Of a stretch of DNA of 64,000 nt, positions 8,012 through 16,305 are shown piece after piece (the first letter of the stretch is position 1; every line of letters starts with the position of its first letter). A program made the position numbers and the translations under genes. This stretch comes from Paenibacillus sp. 19GGS1-52 (lineage in GTDB: Bacteria; Bacillota; Bacilli; Paenibacillales; Paenibacillaceae). The stretch lies in contig NZ_CP059724.1 of the NCBI RefSeq assembly GCF_022369515.1, positions 434,001 to 498,000 of the forward strand, written 5' to 3'. The notes under the pieces were generated by a model, which saw only the letters and a program-made list of their open reading frames with translations, did not search any database and was not told the DNA's origin.

Positions 8012-9101
8012 GAGCAATCGCAGCTTTCGGACCACAATGATTCTGCTGCTGGGCTTAAGTATGCTTTTGTCCGGTGGGATCACGTATGGGGTCTATCGAA
8101 TTCTTCAACTCTATTATGTCGGTGTTCGCCGTGAAGATCAGCTGGCCGAATACCGTCATATCATGGGCAATATCGGGGATATTTATTTTTTTCTGATCCT
8201 ATTCATTCCCCTGGCTATTCTTTTTTTCTTTTTGTTCACTAAGCCGTATCTTACCTATTTTAATGAAATCTCCAAGGGGATCCATCATCTGGCCAATGGT
8301 GAATTTAAGAATAGGGTGCATATTTCCTCAAGAGATGAGTTCAGAATCATTGCTGAGGATCTTAATCTGGCGAGCGAAAAGCTGCAAGAGGCCGTGGAAA
8401 AAGGGGATTTTGCCGAGAACAGCAAGGATCAGTTGGTCGTGAATTTGGCTCATGATTTACGCACCCCCCTTACTTCAGTATTGGGTTATTTAGATTTAAT
8501 TCTTAAGGATGAAGGGCTGACAGAGGAGCAGATCAAACATTTTATCTCGATTGCCTTCAACAAATCTCAACGTCTGGAGAAGCTGATTGATGGCTTGTTC
8601 GATATTACTAGAATGAACTATGGCATGCTGCCTGTCGAAAAGAAGCGAATAGACGTTAGTGAGCTGCTGAGGCAATTAAATGAGGAACTGTATCCTGTGT
8701 TTGAGAAGAATCACCTGATATCCAGGCTCAATATTACGCCTAACCTATACATTTCTGGCGATGGAGAACTGCTGGCACGTGTATTCGAGAATCTACTGAC
8801 CAATGCCAACCGTTATGGGAAGGATGGACTGTATGTAGATATCAATTGTCACCTGGATTCAGGGCATGTAGTGATTCAGGTCGTTAACTATGGGGGACAT
8901 ATTGCTCCAGAAGATTTGCCGCATATTTTCGATATGTACTATACGAGTGACCGGTCACGAACACATCAAGAGGGCAGCACGGGTCTAGGTCTATTCATTG
9001 CCCGGAATATTGTGGTGCAGCATGAGGGGACCCTTTCGGTCGAGAGTAATGTTGTGCGGACCTTGTTTGAAGTTCAACTGCCGCTGGCGTCTATCATTTA
9101 A
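7986..9101 (+). CDS. vanS: Sensor histidine kinase, VanS-like
   Basis: 371 residues from the ATG at 7986, which overlaps the last codons of the regulator gene; an alternative ATG is at 8004. Two transmembrane helices (about 15-40 and 60-80) enclose a very short external loop, then a HAMP linker. The dimerisation domain has NLAHDLRTPLTSVLGYLD with the phospho-His near residue 158. The ATP-binding domain has the N box NLLTNANRYG and G box STGLGLFIARNIV. The short loop is typical of VanS-type and intramembrane-sensing kinases, which respond to cell-wall-active agents. Membrane located, partner of the preceding response regulator. Confidence 0.83.
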   Translation: MNNIRSMNKSNRSFRTTMILLLGLSMLLSGGITYGVYRILQLYYVGVRREDQLAEYRHIMGNIGDIYFFLILFIPLAILFFFLFTKPYLTYFNEISKGIHHLANGEFKNRVHISSRDEFRIIAEDLNLASEKLQEAVEKGDFAENSKDQLVVNLAHDLRTPLTSVLGYLDLILKDEGLTEEQIKHFISIAFNKSQRLEKLIDGLFDITRMNYGMLPVEKKRIDVSELLRQLNEELYPVFEKNHLISRLNITPNLYISGDGELLARVFENLLTNANRYGKDGLYVDINCHLDSGHVVIQVVNYGGHIAPEDLPHIFDMYYTSDRSRTHQEGSTGLGLFIARNIVVQHEGTLSVESNVVRTLFEVQLPLASII

Positions 9102-9184
9102 GAAAAACTTTATCTTTGCCCTGCTTTTTTTTTAACTAGTTTTCTCTATCCTGATTGTATGAGGAGTTAAGGGGGAAATAGTTG

Positions 9185-10048
9185 ATGAAGAAGTGGGGCT
9201 TTTTTCTATTTATTGTAGTGCTCTTGGGATATGCCATTTTTGGTGCCAAAGAATATCTTCAACAGAAACTGGAGGATTTCGATGGAAAATATGAGAATCA
9301 GGGAATGAGTATAAACAATTCCAAGACGATCGAAATTGTTCCACAGGATCAGCTGTACCAAGGGGATTTGATACTGGTCAACAAGGAGTATCCTATTCAT
9401 CAGGAAGGTGTGAAATCCGACATTGTGAATGTATCAGATCATGCGGATTTGATGCAGGGATATGTACTGCTGGACCCGCATATCCGTCTGTCTACCTATG
9501 TAGTACAGAAGTTTCAGAAGATGATTGAGGCAGCAGGTAAAGAGGGTGTGAATCATTTTTTGATCAGCAGCGGGTATCGAGATTTAGAAGAACAAGATAA
9601 GCTTTATCAGGAAAAAGGTTCAGACTATGCGTTGCCAGCGGGTTATAGCGAACACAACCTTGGCTTATCGCTGGATATAGGATCTACCCAGAGTGAGATG
9701 AGTAAAGCACCTGAAGGAAGCTGGCTGCAAAAAAACGCTTGGAAATACGGATTTGTATTACGTTATCCCAAGGACAAAACCGACATCACCGGTATTCAAT
9801 TTGAACCGTGGCATTTTCGTTATGTCGGGTTACCTCATAGTGCCATCATGGAGGAAAACAAGCTTGTGCTGGAGCAATATTTGGATTACATACGTGAGAA
9901 CAAGAGCATTTCGACAGTTGTAGAGGGTGAAGCGTATAACATCAGTTATTATCCGCTTTCCCAAAATATCATCAAGGTACCGGAGAACGGCCAATATGAG
10001 ATCTCAGGGAACAACATCGATGGTGTGATTGTGACTGTGCAGAAATAA
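9185..10048 (+). CDS. vanY: D-alanyl-D-alanine carboxypeptidase, VanY-like
   Basis: 287 residues from the ATG at 9185, chosen because AAGGGGG lies 9 bases upstream; a TTG immediately before it is a poorer start. An N-terminal transmembrane anchor (about 4-20) is followed by a VanY/M15 peptidase domain (about 85-225). Zinc-ligand motifs are present: SEHNLGLSLD (His 157, Asp 164) and EPWHFRYVG (catalytic Glu 207, His 210). It would remove the terminal D-Ala from peptidoglycan pentapeptides on the outer face of the membrane. A C-terminal stretch of about 60 residues extends past the catalytic core. Lies 83 bases after vanS and just before a vanZ-like gene. Confidence 0.86.
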   Translation: MKKWGFFLFIVVLLGYAIFGAKEYLQQKLEDFDGKYENQGMSINNSKTIEIVPQDQLYQGDLILVNKEYPIHQEGVKSDIVNVSDHADLMQGYVLLDPHIRLSTYVVQKFQKMIEAAGKEGVNHFLISSGYRDLEEQDKLYQEKGSDYALPAGYSEHNLGLSLDIGSTQSEMSKAPEGSWLQKNAWKYGFVLRYPKDKTDITGIQFEPWHFRYVGLPHSAIMEENKLVLEQYLDYIRENKSISTVVEGEAYNISYYPLSQNIIKVPENGQYEISGNNIDGVIVTVQK

Positions 10049-10076
10049 ATACATATAACAACGAGGGAGGTCAGTA

Positions 10077-10610
10077 ATGAAGCATATGACATCATTCATG
10101 AGATTGGTTACGGCAGCAGGATTTGTGGTGTATCTGTATGTAATTATCAAGTTGATCTTATTTAAATGGGGTTCTGTTGACGTCCACGTTCTGCAGTATC
10201 AGCTTCAGATTACTCTAGAACAGCCTGATAGAATCTTTGATCGACCCGGCAACTATATTCCCTTCAAGGAAATTCTTAGAGAGATTCACCGTTTGTCTAT
10301 GTCGAGTCCATTCTCGTCTACGAACCTGATAGGCAATATTCTGGCCTTTATTCCATTGGGGCTCTTCATCCCTAAACTCTTCACATCAAGAGGGGCGTCG
10401 TTCATAGGCGTATTTATTTTCTCTCTGCTTCTAAGCTTATGTTTCGAAGTGACGCAGCTTCTATTGCGGATGGGCACATTTGATGTAGATGATCTTATAT
10501 TGAACACATTCGGCGGCATCATTGGTTATTGTGTCTTCAAATTGCTTATGTGGTTTATTAAACCCCAACCCCATGAAGATAAGGAAGTTGGGGTCGTGTC
10601 TTATAATTGA
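10077..10610 (+). CDS. vanZ: VanZ-family membrane protein
   Basis: 177 residues with four to five predicted transmembrane helices. The family signature is clear: NLIGNILAFIPLGLFIPKLF, then EVTQLL followed by FDVDDLILNTFGGIIGY. VanZ proteins confer low-level teicoplanin or lipoglycopeptide tolerance in enterococci; their biochemical role is unknown. GGGAGG is 8 bases before the ATG, and the gene lies 28 bases after vanY, so it is almost certainly co-transcribed. Within its 3' end a GTTGGGG/CCCCAAC inverted repeat occurs without a U tract. Confidence 0.85.
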   Translation: MKHMTSFMRLVTAAGFVVYLYVIIKLILFKWGSVDVHVLQYQLQITLEQPDRIFDRPGNYIPFKEILREIHRLSMSSPFSSTNLIGNILAFIPLGLFIPKLFTSRGASFIGVFIFSLLLSLCFEVTQLLLRMGTFDVDDLILNTFGGIIGYCVFKLLMWFIKPQPHEDKEVGVVSYN

Positions 10611-10641
10611 ATTGTCATGGGTATTTAGTGCAGTGTCTGTT

Positions 10642-11688
10642 CTAGAATACTCTGCGGGCGGTAACGAAGCGTTTCTTCCACTGGCTGTCGAAGGTCTCCA
10701 CATGCACGCCGAGTTCTTTCGAATACGTATGCAGAATCTGGTTATCTCCCGCATAGATGCCCACATGTCCAATATCCAGACCGCGTGCACTGAAGAATAA
10801 TAAGTCACCTTTACGCAGCTCATCGATCCCGACTTTCTTGCCTATGTTAGCCTGATCATAGGATACACGAGGAAGTTCGATCGACAGTGTATCCTGGAAC
10901 ACACGCTTAACGAAAGAGGAGCAGTCAAAGGTATCTGTCTGATCTGGTGAAGCACCGAAGACATACGGTGTGCCCAGATATTTTTTGCCGTACGCAATTA
11001 GCTCGTCCGCTTGCTTCTCAATCAGAGTAGGGCTTGTGTAATCGGTATATTTCGGTTTCGCAGATATGTATCCGGTTCTATTATCCTGAGTCCGAATTTC
11101 CAGCCAGGAAGCGTCAACTTCGCGGATCACATGAACTTTGGCACCAGCAGATAACATTTCCAAGCTAACGGAGCTGCTTCCAGAGTCTGGGGAGCTTCGT
11201 AAATTAACGCCCCACAGGATGGACGTATTATAATCTACAGATGGTGAGATTTGAACCGAACGGGTACTTTGAACCCACTTCACAGTACTTCCCAGAGCCT
11301 CGCTAACGAAGCGCAGAGGGATCATAGTATAACCTTTAGTAATCTGGCCCGGCCTGGTTAGAGGTAGCTTTTGACCATTTAGATTAGCTGTGAGCTCGCC
11401 TATGTGATAAGTAAGCGTTGTATCTCCTTTAGTTGCTGTGACCGTTTTGCTTGCGTTATTCCAGGATAACTTGGCACCCTGTACTTCAAACAGTCCGCGC
11501 ATAGGAACGAGTACCGTGCCATTGATATTGAGCGGCTCAACCTCTGGTTGAAGTTGTTGGCCATCCCAATAAATGGATATCTTCTAGGGAGTCAACGGAG
11601 CTTGGCGGGCCGTGTCTGCATGAGCAGAGGTAGAATATAACAGGGATACAGCCAGTAGAGAGAGAAGCAGATTTTTACTTTTCGTCAT
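10642..11688 (-). pseudogene. Secreted NlpC/P60 cell-wall hydrolase interrupted by an amber codon
   Basis: From the ATG at 11688 the first 34 codons encode a perfect signal peptide (MTKSKNLLLSLLAVSLLYS... then SAHADTARQ). Codon 35 is TAG (11584-11586), and the same frame then continues uninterrupted to 10642. Downstream parts are a copper-amine-oxidase-like stalk with two VPMRGLFEV/IPLRFVSEALG repeats, an SH3-like segment (NLRSSPDSGSSSVS), and an NlpC/P60 domain with catalytic Cys in FDCSSF (full-length residue 256), His in GHVGIY (308) and His in ILHTYS (320). The enzyme domain is intact, but without readthrough the product from an internal ATG at 11502 would lack a signal and stay in the cytoplasm. 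It would normally cleave peptide stems of peptidoglycan. Either a recent nonsense mutation or an assembly error. Confidence 0.8.
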
Positions 11689-11853
11689 GCGTTCATCACC
11701 TTGTGGATAGATTTGGTTCATATAGTTGGACGAAGGAAAGACGAAATGGTTCTGTTCCAATTATTTACACCCATTTATTTCCCTATTATTTAGAGGTTAT
11801 AAGTTCAATGCTTGTGGGTATAAGCTTATATACAAAATGGGGGAGGACAGCTT

Positions 11854-12699
11854 ATGAAATGGAGAGGTAGAAGCGGTAGTTCGAATGTTGAGGATCGCAG
11901 AGGCATGGGTGGAGGGGGAAAACTGGTTGGCGGTGGAATTGGCGGCATAATCGTTGTCATTATTGTGACTTTGTTAAGTGGTGGCAGTCCAGGAGATATT
12001 CTGAATAACTTGACGAATACAGGGTCAGAAACGAGTGCGCCCTATGAGCAAACGGCTCAAGAAGAGGAGCTTACACAGTTCGTATCGGTTGTACTTAAGG
12101 ATACTGAGGATATATGGAGTGATCTATTCAAGCAAAAAGGTTTAACTTACGAAGATCCAACGCTCGTGTTGTATACAGGCAGCGTCCAATCTGCTTGTGG
12201 AGAAGCAGGTGCATCGGTAGGGCCGTTCTATTGTCCAGGCGACCACAAGCTATACATTGACTTAAGCTTCTATGATGAGCTTCGTCAGGAGTTTCAGGCT
12301 CCAGGTGATTTTGCCATGGCATATGTGATTGCTCATGAAGTGGGCCACCATGTTCAAACACTGTTGGGCACCACTGAGAAGATTATGCCGCTTCGTGAAC
12401 AGCTTAGTGAAACGGAGTTTAATAAATATCTGGTTGACTTTGAATTGCAGGCTGATTATCTGGCAGGCGTATGGGCCCATCATGCTCAGGGAATGGGCTT
12501 GCTTGAAGCGGGTGATATTGAGGAAGCTTTAACGGCAGCAAGCGCAGTCGGTGATGACAGCATCCAAAAAAAGGCTCAGGGGTATGTTGTACCCGAGAGC
12601 TTTACCCATGGAACTTCCGCGCAGAGGAAGCAATGGTTTAATAAAGGCTTCCAAACCGGAAATATAGAAGGTGGAGATACGTTTCAACAGGCAAGCTAG
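11854..12699 (+). CDS. YpfJ-family putative neutral zinc metallopeptidase
   Basis: 281 residues. A short basic N-terminus with VEDRRG and a Gly-rich stretch leads into one transmembrane helix (about 24-42), then an external domain with HEVGHH (His 161, Glu 162, His 165), the zinc-peptidase motif, inside the YpfJ/PF04228 pattern VLYTGSVQSACGEAGASVGP and FELQADYLAGVWAHH, which supplies further acidic ligands. Typical length for the family. GGGGAGG precedes the ATG. The substrate is unknown. It is a single gene, convergent with the lipid kinase gene on the other strand. Confidence 0.88.
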   Translation: MKWRGRSGSSNVEDRRGMGGGGKLVGGGIGGIIVVIIVTLLSGGSPGDILNNLTNTGSETSAPYEQTAQEEELTQFVSVVLKDTEDIWSDLFKQKGLTYEDPTLVLYTGSVQSACGEAGASVGPFYCPGDHKLYIDLSFYDELRQEFQAPGDFAMAYVIAHEVGHHVQTLLGTTEKIMPLREQLSETEFNKYLVDFELQADYLAGVWAHHAQGMGLLEAGDIEEALTAASAVGDDSIQKKAQGYVVPESFTHGTSAQRKQWFNKGFQTGNIEGGDTFQQAS

Positions 12700-12725
12700 T
12701 GTGAGATGAGGGGAATTGGAGGAAT

Positions 12726-13613
12726 TCAGTCCCCTTCAGGCACAATCACTTGGATATGACGAGGGATAGTACTGAGTTCAATGGGTAAAGGGGGCCCTTC
12801 TTCGCCATCTACATTTGTCTTAACAGGTTCTACTGAGTGTACACTTACATTTTGGGCAGTAAAGTAAACTACATCTTTATGATCCTTCAGATTGCCAAGC
12901 AATAAAGAGATGCCGATCGTAACGGTATTGAGTATGGTAAGATCTTTTATAATAAAACAATGAAGCAAACCATCGTCGACAGCAGCATCGGGTGCCAGTT
13001 TCTCAAATCCGCCCACCGAGTTCGTTAATGCGGCCAGAAAAAGTGGGGATTGTCCTTCCCATGTTTCCCCATCATGATGAATGACAAGGGGCTGGGCAGG
13101 ATTACGGAGATCTTTAATTCCTTCTTTGAAGTAGGCTAGAGCACCAAATTTGGATTTGTCGTCTGAGGATACAGAAGACAGTGTTTCAGCGAGTGAACCT
13201 GTGGCAACGACATTGGCGAATAACCTGCCGTTTAGTCGGCCCATATCAACGTTCTTAACCCTGGTTGAAGTAAGTGTCTGAATCGCTTCTTCAGGATTCA
13301 GCGGAATTTGCAAGGCACGGGCAAAGTCATTGACTGTCCCCAAAGGAACTACACCAAGTTTTGGGCGATGGTCTTGATCGATGAGTCCGTTAATGGTCTC
13401 GTGGAGTGTGCCGTCCCCGCCAATGGATACGACCAGGTCATAACTATCCTCGCATGCAGTTATACAAAAATGAGTGGCATCCCCTTCTTTAGTTGTCTCA
13501 TTGACCGTAACACTATATCCTGCATCATCTAAAAGTTCTTCTACATTTCTGACATGCTCTAGCGCATCTTCTTTGCCGGAGACGGGGTTAATGATGATCA
13601 TGGCTTGCTTCAT
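12726..13613 (-). CDS. Diacylglycerol/lipid kinase family protein (DgkB/YegS/BmrU type)
   Basis: 295 residues from the second of two close ATG codons; GAGAGG is 9 bases before 13613 but only 3 bases before the first ATG at 13619. The catalytic N-domain shows INPVSGK, the nucleotide-binding loop SIGGDGTLHETINGL (about 66-80) and PLGTVNDFARAL, all hallmarks of the DAGK/YegS/sphingosine-kinase fold. The C-domain includes DGLLHCFII and the NVDGEEGPPLP segment. Length matches BmrU-like proteins. It probably phosphorylates diacylglycerol or a related lipid at the inner membrane face. Whether it is the main recycling enzyme DgkB cannot be told. Confidence 0.85.
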   Translation of the reverse strand: MKQAMIIINPVSGKEDALEHVRNVEELLDDAGYSVTVNETTKEGDATHFCITACEDSYDLVVSIGGDGTLHETINGLIDQDHRPKLGVVPLGTVNDFARALQIPLNPEEAIQTLTSTRVKNVDMGRLNGRLFANVVATGSLAETLSSVSSDDKSKFGALAYFKEGIKDLRNPAQPLVIHHDGETWEGQSPLFLAALTNSVGGFEKLAPDAAVDDGLLHCFIIKDLTILNTVTIGISLLLGNLKDHKDVVYFTAQNVSVHSVEPVKTNVDGEEGPPLPIELSTIPRHIQVIVPEGD

Positions 13614-13711
13614 ACACATATTCCTCTCTATTGGGATTGCTGGTCACTTCTAACCTTTTACCCCAAAAGAATAGTTTTGAAATTTTCTATGCATGATTTA
13701 TGTTACTTCCG

Positions 13712-14962
13712 TTATATAGCGTTACGATTCGTGAAAAAGGGTTGTGCTGCAGATATACCGGTGCTAATCGAGGCATATATATCCTCCACCAGTTGGTCGA
13801 GCTGTGGCATTTGCTCCTGCTTCATCGCGGATTTAATCTCTAGCGGTTCTCCAATAAATTCGATTTTTCTCATATCGCTTATGATTTCGGTCATCTCTTT
13901 AACGGAAGCGTTCGCCCAAGTATAGTTTCCGACCAATGATACTTTGCGGTTCTGGAGGTTCAAGGCGGCCATCTCCTGGAGCAGAGCTTGCATTCCGTGG
14001 TAGAGACTCATGTTGTAGGTGGGTGAACCAAAGATTAAATGACTGAATTTCCAGGCATCCGAAATAATGTACGAAGAATGCGTCTTGGACACATCATACA
14101 TACGAATATCTTGCACCCCTTTGGCAGATAGCTTGGAGGCGATCATGTTCATCACGTTCTCTGTGTTGCCGTACATAGAAGCATAGGCCAGCACAACGCC
14201 TTGTTTCTCCGGCTGATAGCTGCTCCACAGATTATACTTTCCGAGAATATAGGATAGATTCTCCCGCCAGACTGGTCCATGCAGCGGGCAGATCATATTA
14301 ATCTCAAGCTGCGCCAGCTTGCTCAGAACCTTCTGTACCTGTGAGCCATATTTACCGACGATATTGGCATAATAACGCCGACTCTCCTCAAGAAAGACCC
14401 CTTCGAAATCAGTCTGATCGCAAAAGATATTGCCCGAGAGGGAACCAAAACAGCCAAAAGCATCTGCGGAGAACAGTATCTTGTTTGTCGTTTCATAAGT
14501 GAACATTACCTCCGGCCAATGGACGAAAGGCGTCAAATAGAAACGTAAGGTCCGGGTGCCAAGGGAAAGCTCATCTCCTTCTTGTACAATATAATAGTTT
14601 TCCGGTTTGCTGAAGGTATAGAACTGTTCCATGAACTGAAACGTTTTTTTGTTGCCGACAATCTTTAGATCCGGATAGCGCTTCAGCAGTTCTTCAATAT
14701 TGGCGCAATGATCCGGCTCCATATGATTGACCACCAAATAATCCAAGGCTCTTCCCTGCAGGACATGTTCAACGTTCTCTAGGAATTGGGCGGTGATGGC
14801 GGAATCAACGGTATCCATCAGTGCGGTTTGCTCGTCTAAGATTAAATACGAATTATACGCGATGCCCTTTGGTAGTGGAAACATATTTTCGAACCGTTCC
14901 AGCCGCTTGTCGCTACCCCCAACCCAAACAATTGCGGGTGCTATCTCTTGTACACAGTACAT
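13712..14962 (-). CDS. Flavodiiron protein (A-type flavoprotein, FprA-like)
   Basis: 416 residues from the ATG at 14962; an upstream ATG at 14977 is itself part of the GGAGGG binding site. The metallo-beta-lactamase-like domain carries a full diiron ligand set: HMEPDH (His 80, Glu 82, Asp 84, His 85), His in FVHWPE (148), Asp in FSADAFG (167) and His in CPLHGP (228). The flavodoxin domain starts near residue 250 with YASMYGNTENV as the FMN phosphate loop, then SPTYNMSLYHGM. These soluble enzymes reduce O2 to water or NO to N2O and protect anaerobic metabolism. No rubredoxin gene is adjacent. A nitric oxide synthase gene lies 40 kb away in this window. Confidence 0.9.
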   Translation of the reverse strand: MYCVQEIAPAIVWVGGSDKRLERFENMFPLPKGIAYNSYLILDEQTALMDTVDSAITAQFLENVEHVLQGRALDYLVVNHMEPDHCANIEELLKRYPDLKIVGNKKTFQFMEQFYTFSKPENYYIVQEGDELSLGTRTLRFYLTPFVHWPEVMFTYETTNKILFSADAFGCFGSLSGNIFCDQTDFEGVFLEESRRYYANIVGKYGSQVQKVLSKLAQLEINMICPLHGPVWRENLSYILGKYNLWSSYQPEKQGVVLAYASMYGNTENVMNMIASKLSAKGVQDIRMYDVSKTHSSYIISDAWKFSHLIFGSPTYNMSLYHGMQALLQEMAALNLQNRKVSLVGNYTWANASVKEMTEIISDMRKIEFIGEPLEIKSAMKQEQMPQLDQLVEDIYASISTGISAAQPFFTNRNAI

Positions 14963-15332
14963 CGGTATTCCCTCCATGGTAATAATTTTTTCAACAATAT
15001 ATCAGCATATGATGGCAAATAAATTGACATAAATCATAAGCCCTTATGCTCTAAGAGCGTAGAAACGATATCTGCGTTAGGTAATATTACATACACTTAG
15101 CCATTAAAAGGTGGATATAAGATGATTAAGTATCATTCTGCTGTTTTATGGTCTTTTTGAACCTGGAATTGCAGGTTTTCTAAACATATTTGACAATCTG
15201 ATGAAGTGGCGAAATACGTTAATTTCTTTGGCGTTGACTCTATACTTAAGCTGTTTATTGCCGTTTGCATCCTGATATGTAACCGGATCAAGCACGGTAA
15301 TTTTATGCAGCAGATCACCTGCGGAAATATAT
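14963..15332. other. Gene-free stretch upstream of the flavodiiron gene
   Basis: About 370 bases with no supported gene. It holds the start region of the flavodiiron gene on the minus strand and a small AACCTG/CAGGTT hairpin near 15160-15176. A 61-codon open frame at 15133-15318 has no binding site or recognisable sequence. No known regulator site was identified. Confidence 0.5.
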
Positions 15333-15404
15333 TAACGGTACCTGCAAAAAAACTTTGACAAGTCTAACAGGTACCGTTATAATATGAATCAACAGGTACA
15401 GTAA
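15333..15404 (+). promoter_or_regulatory. Promoter with three copies of a MarR-type operator
   Basis: TTGACA (15355-15360) and TATAAT (15378-15383) are separated by exactly 17 bases, a consensus sigma-A promoter. TAACGGTACCTG (15333-15344) and its reverse complement CAGGTACCGTTA (15368-15379) flank the -35 and overlap the -10. A third related copy, ACAGGTACAGTAA, lies at 15392-15404. Each box is centred on a palindromic GGTACC. The placement predicts repression by the MarR protein encoded just downstream. Confidence 0.82.
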
Positions 15405-15440
15405 GGAAATTTAATTAAACAAATTTAAGGAGGATTCACG

Positions 15441-16121
15441 ATGAACATGAATACTGAATTGTACGAAAAACTCGCGAAACTACAATGGTTGTTGCAGAGA
15501 CAACACTTGAAAAACCACGCCGCTGTTGGCCCTATGGCCGACACGTCACGCGGGCAAGGTAGGATACTGGCGTTTCTCCGGATGAAAGATGGTATCAGCA
15601 CAAAAGATTTATCCTATATGCTGGACATCCGTGTATCATCCCTTAATGAATTGCTGGCAAAAATGGAGAAAGCCGAATATATCACCCGTAAACCCTCAGA
15701 AACAGACAAACGCATCATGTTGATCTACCTGACGCAAAAAGGACAAGAGGAAGAGGGACAAGAGATAGACAGTGGTAACATATTTTCTCGCCTATCGCCA
15801 GAAGAGCAGGCAACTTTCGGGGAATACCTGGTCCGCGTCATTACGACTTTAGAGGAAGAACTCGGAACGGACGCAGAACGTGACGTAATGGCTCTCTGGA
15901 TGGAGGCCGCAAAGGAGCGTATAGGTACAGAGGAATTTGAAAAACTAATGTCCATGCGTGGAAAAATGAACAGAATGTGGGGAAATTTGGGGGACGAACG
16001 CTTTAGCGGAAGGTTCCCTGGGTTTGGCGGGGAAGGCCGCGGGATGCACGAATTCGGCGGACCTTCCAGAGAGGGAAGAAATTCTTCCTCGGATAACTCA
16101 TATGACCCAGACGATAAGTAA
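15441..16121 (+). CDS. MarR-family transcriptional repressor (MepR-like)
   Basis: 226 residues. A winged helix-turn-helix (about 35-105) includes GISTKDLSYMLDIRVSSLNE as the recognition helix region and ETDKRIMLIYLTQKG as the wing. The C-terminal 40 residues form a Gly/Arg/Ser-rich tail (RFPGFGGEGRGMHEFGG) beyond the usual 140-150 residue MarR core. AAGGAGG is 7 bases before the ATG. It lies just downstream of a promoter carrying repeated operator boxes and just upstream of a MATE transporter gene, the same arrangement as mepR-mepA of Staphylococcus aureus, so it most likely represses both itself and the pump and is released by ligand. Confidence 0.85.
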   Translation: MNMNTELYEKLAKLQWLLQRQHLKNHAAVGPMADTSRGQGRILAFLRMKDGISTKDLSYMLDIRVSSLNELLAKMEKAEYITRKPSETDKRIMLIYLTQKGQEEEGQEIDSGNIFSRLSPEEQATFGEYLVRVITTLEEELGTDAERDVMALWMEAAKERIGTEEFEKLMSMRGKMNRMWGNLGDERFSGRFPGFGGEGRGMHEFGGPSREGRNSSSDNSYDPDDK

Positions 16122-16305
16122 GTTGAACATTTAGCTAAGCATATCCTAGCCTCCAGAAACTGAAGATCATTCGAATCTTGCACACTAAACCCGCAATGTC
16201 ATCGTTACGGGTTAGTTTGTGCTGCGGCGCGAAATCCCTATTATGTTTATAGTTAGAATTCTAAGTAATTTGAAGACAAAATAAATGAAGAAAGTGGTGA
16301 CCCAT

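Noticed and set aside
10562..10594. CCCCAAC/GTTGGGG repeat in the 3' end of vanZ as a terminator
   Set aside because: No following T run on the plus strand and only a weak one on the minus strand; it lies inside coding sequence.
7298..10610. Full glycopeptide-resistance operon
   Set aside because: No ligase, lactate dehydrogenase or VanX gene in or near the cluster; only the regulatory and accessory genes are present.
15133..15318. 61-codon open frame on the minus strand between the flavodiiron and MarR genes
   Set aside because: No ribosome binding site, no recognisable sequence, and it overlaps a hairpin; treated as non-coding.
16191..16217. CTAAACCCG/CGGGTTAG inverted repeat between the MarR and MATE genes as a terminator
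   Set aside because: Imperfect arms and no T tract; the MATE gene is expected to be co-transcribed. It may be a weak attenuator.
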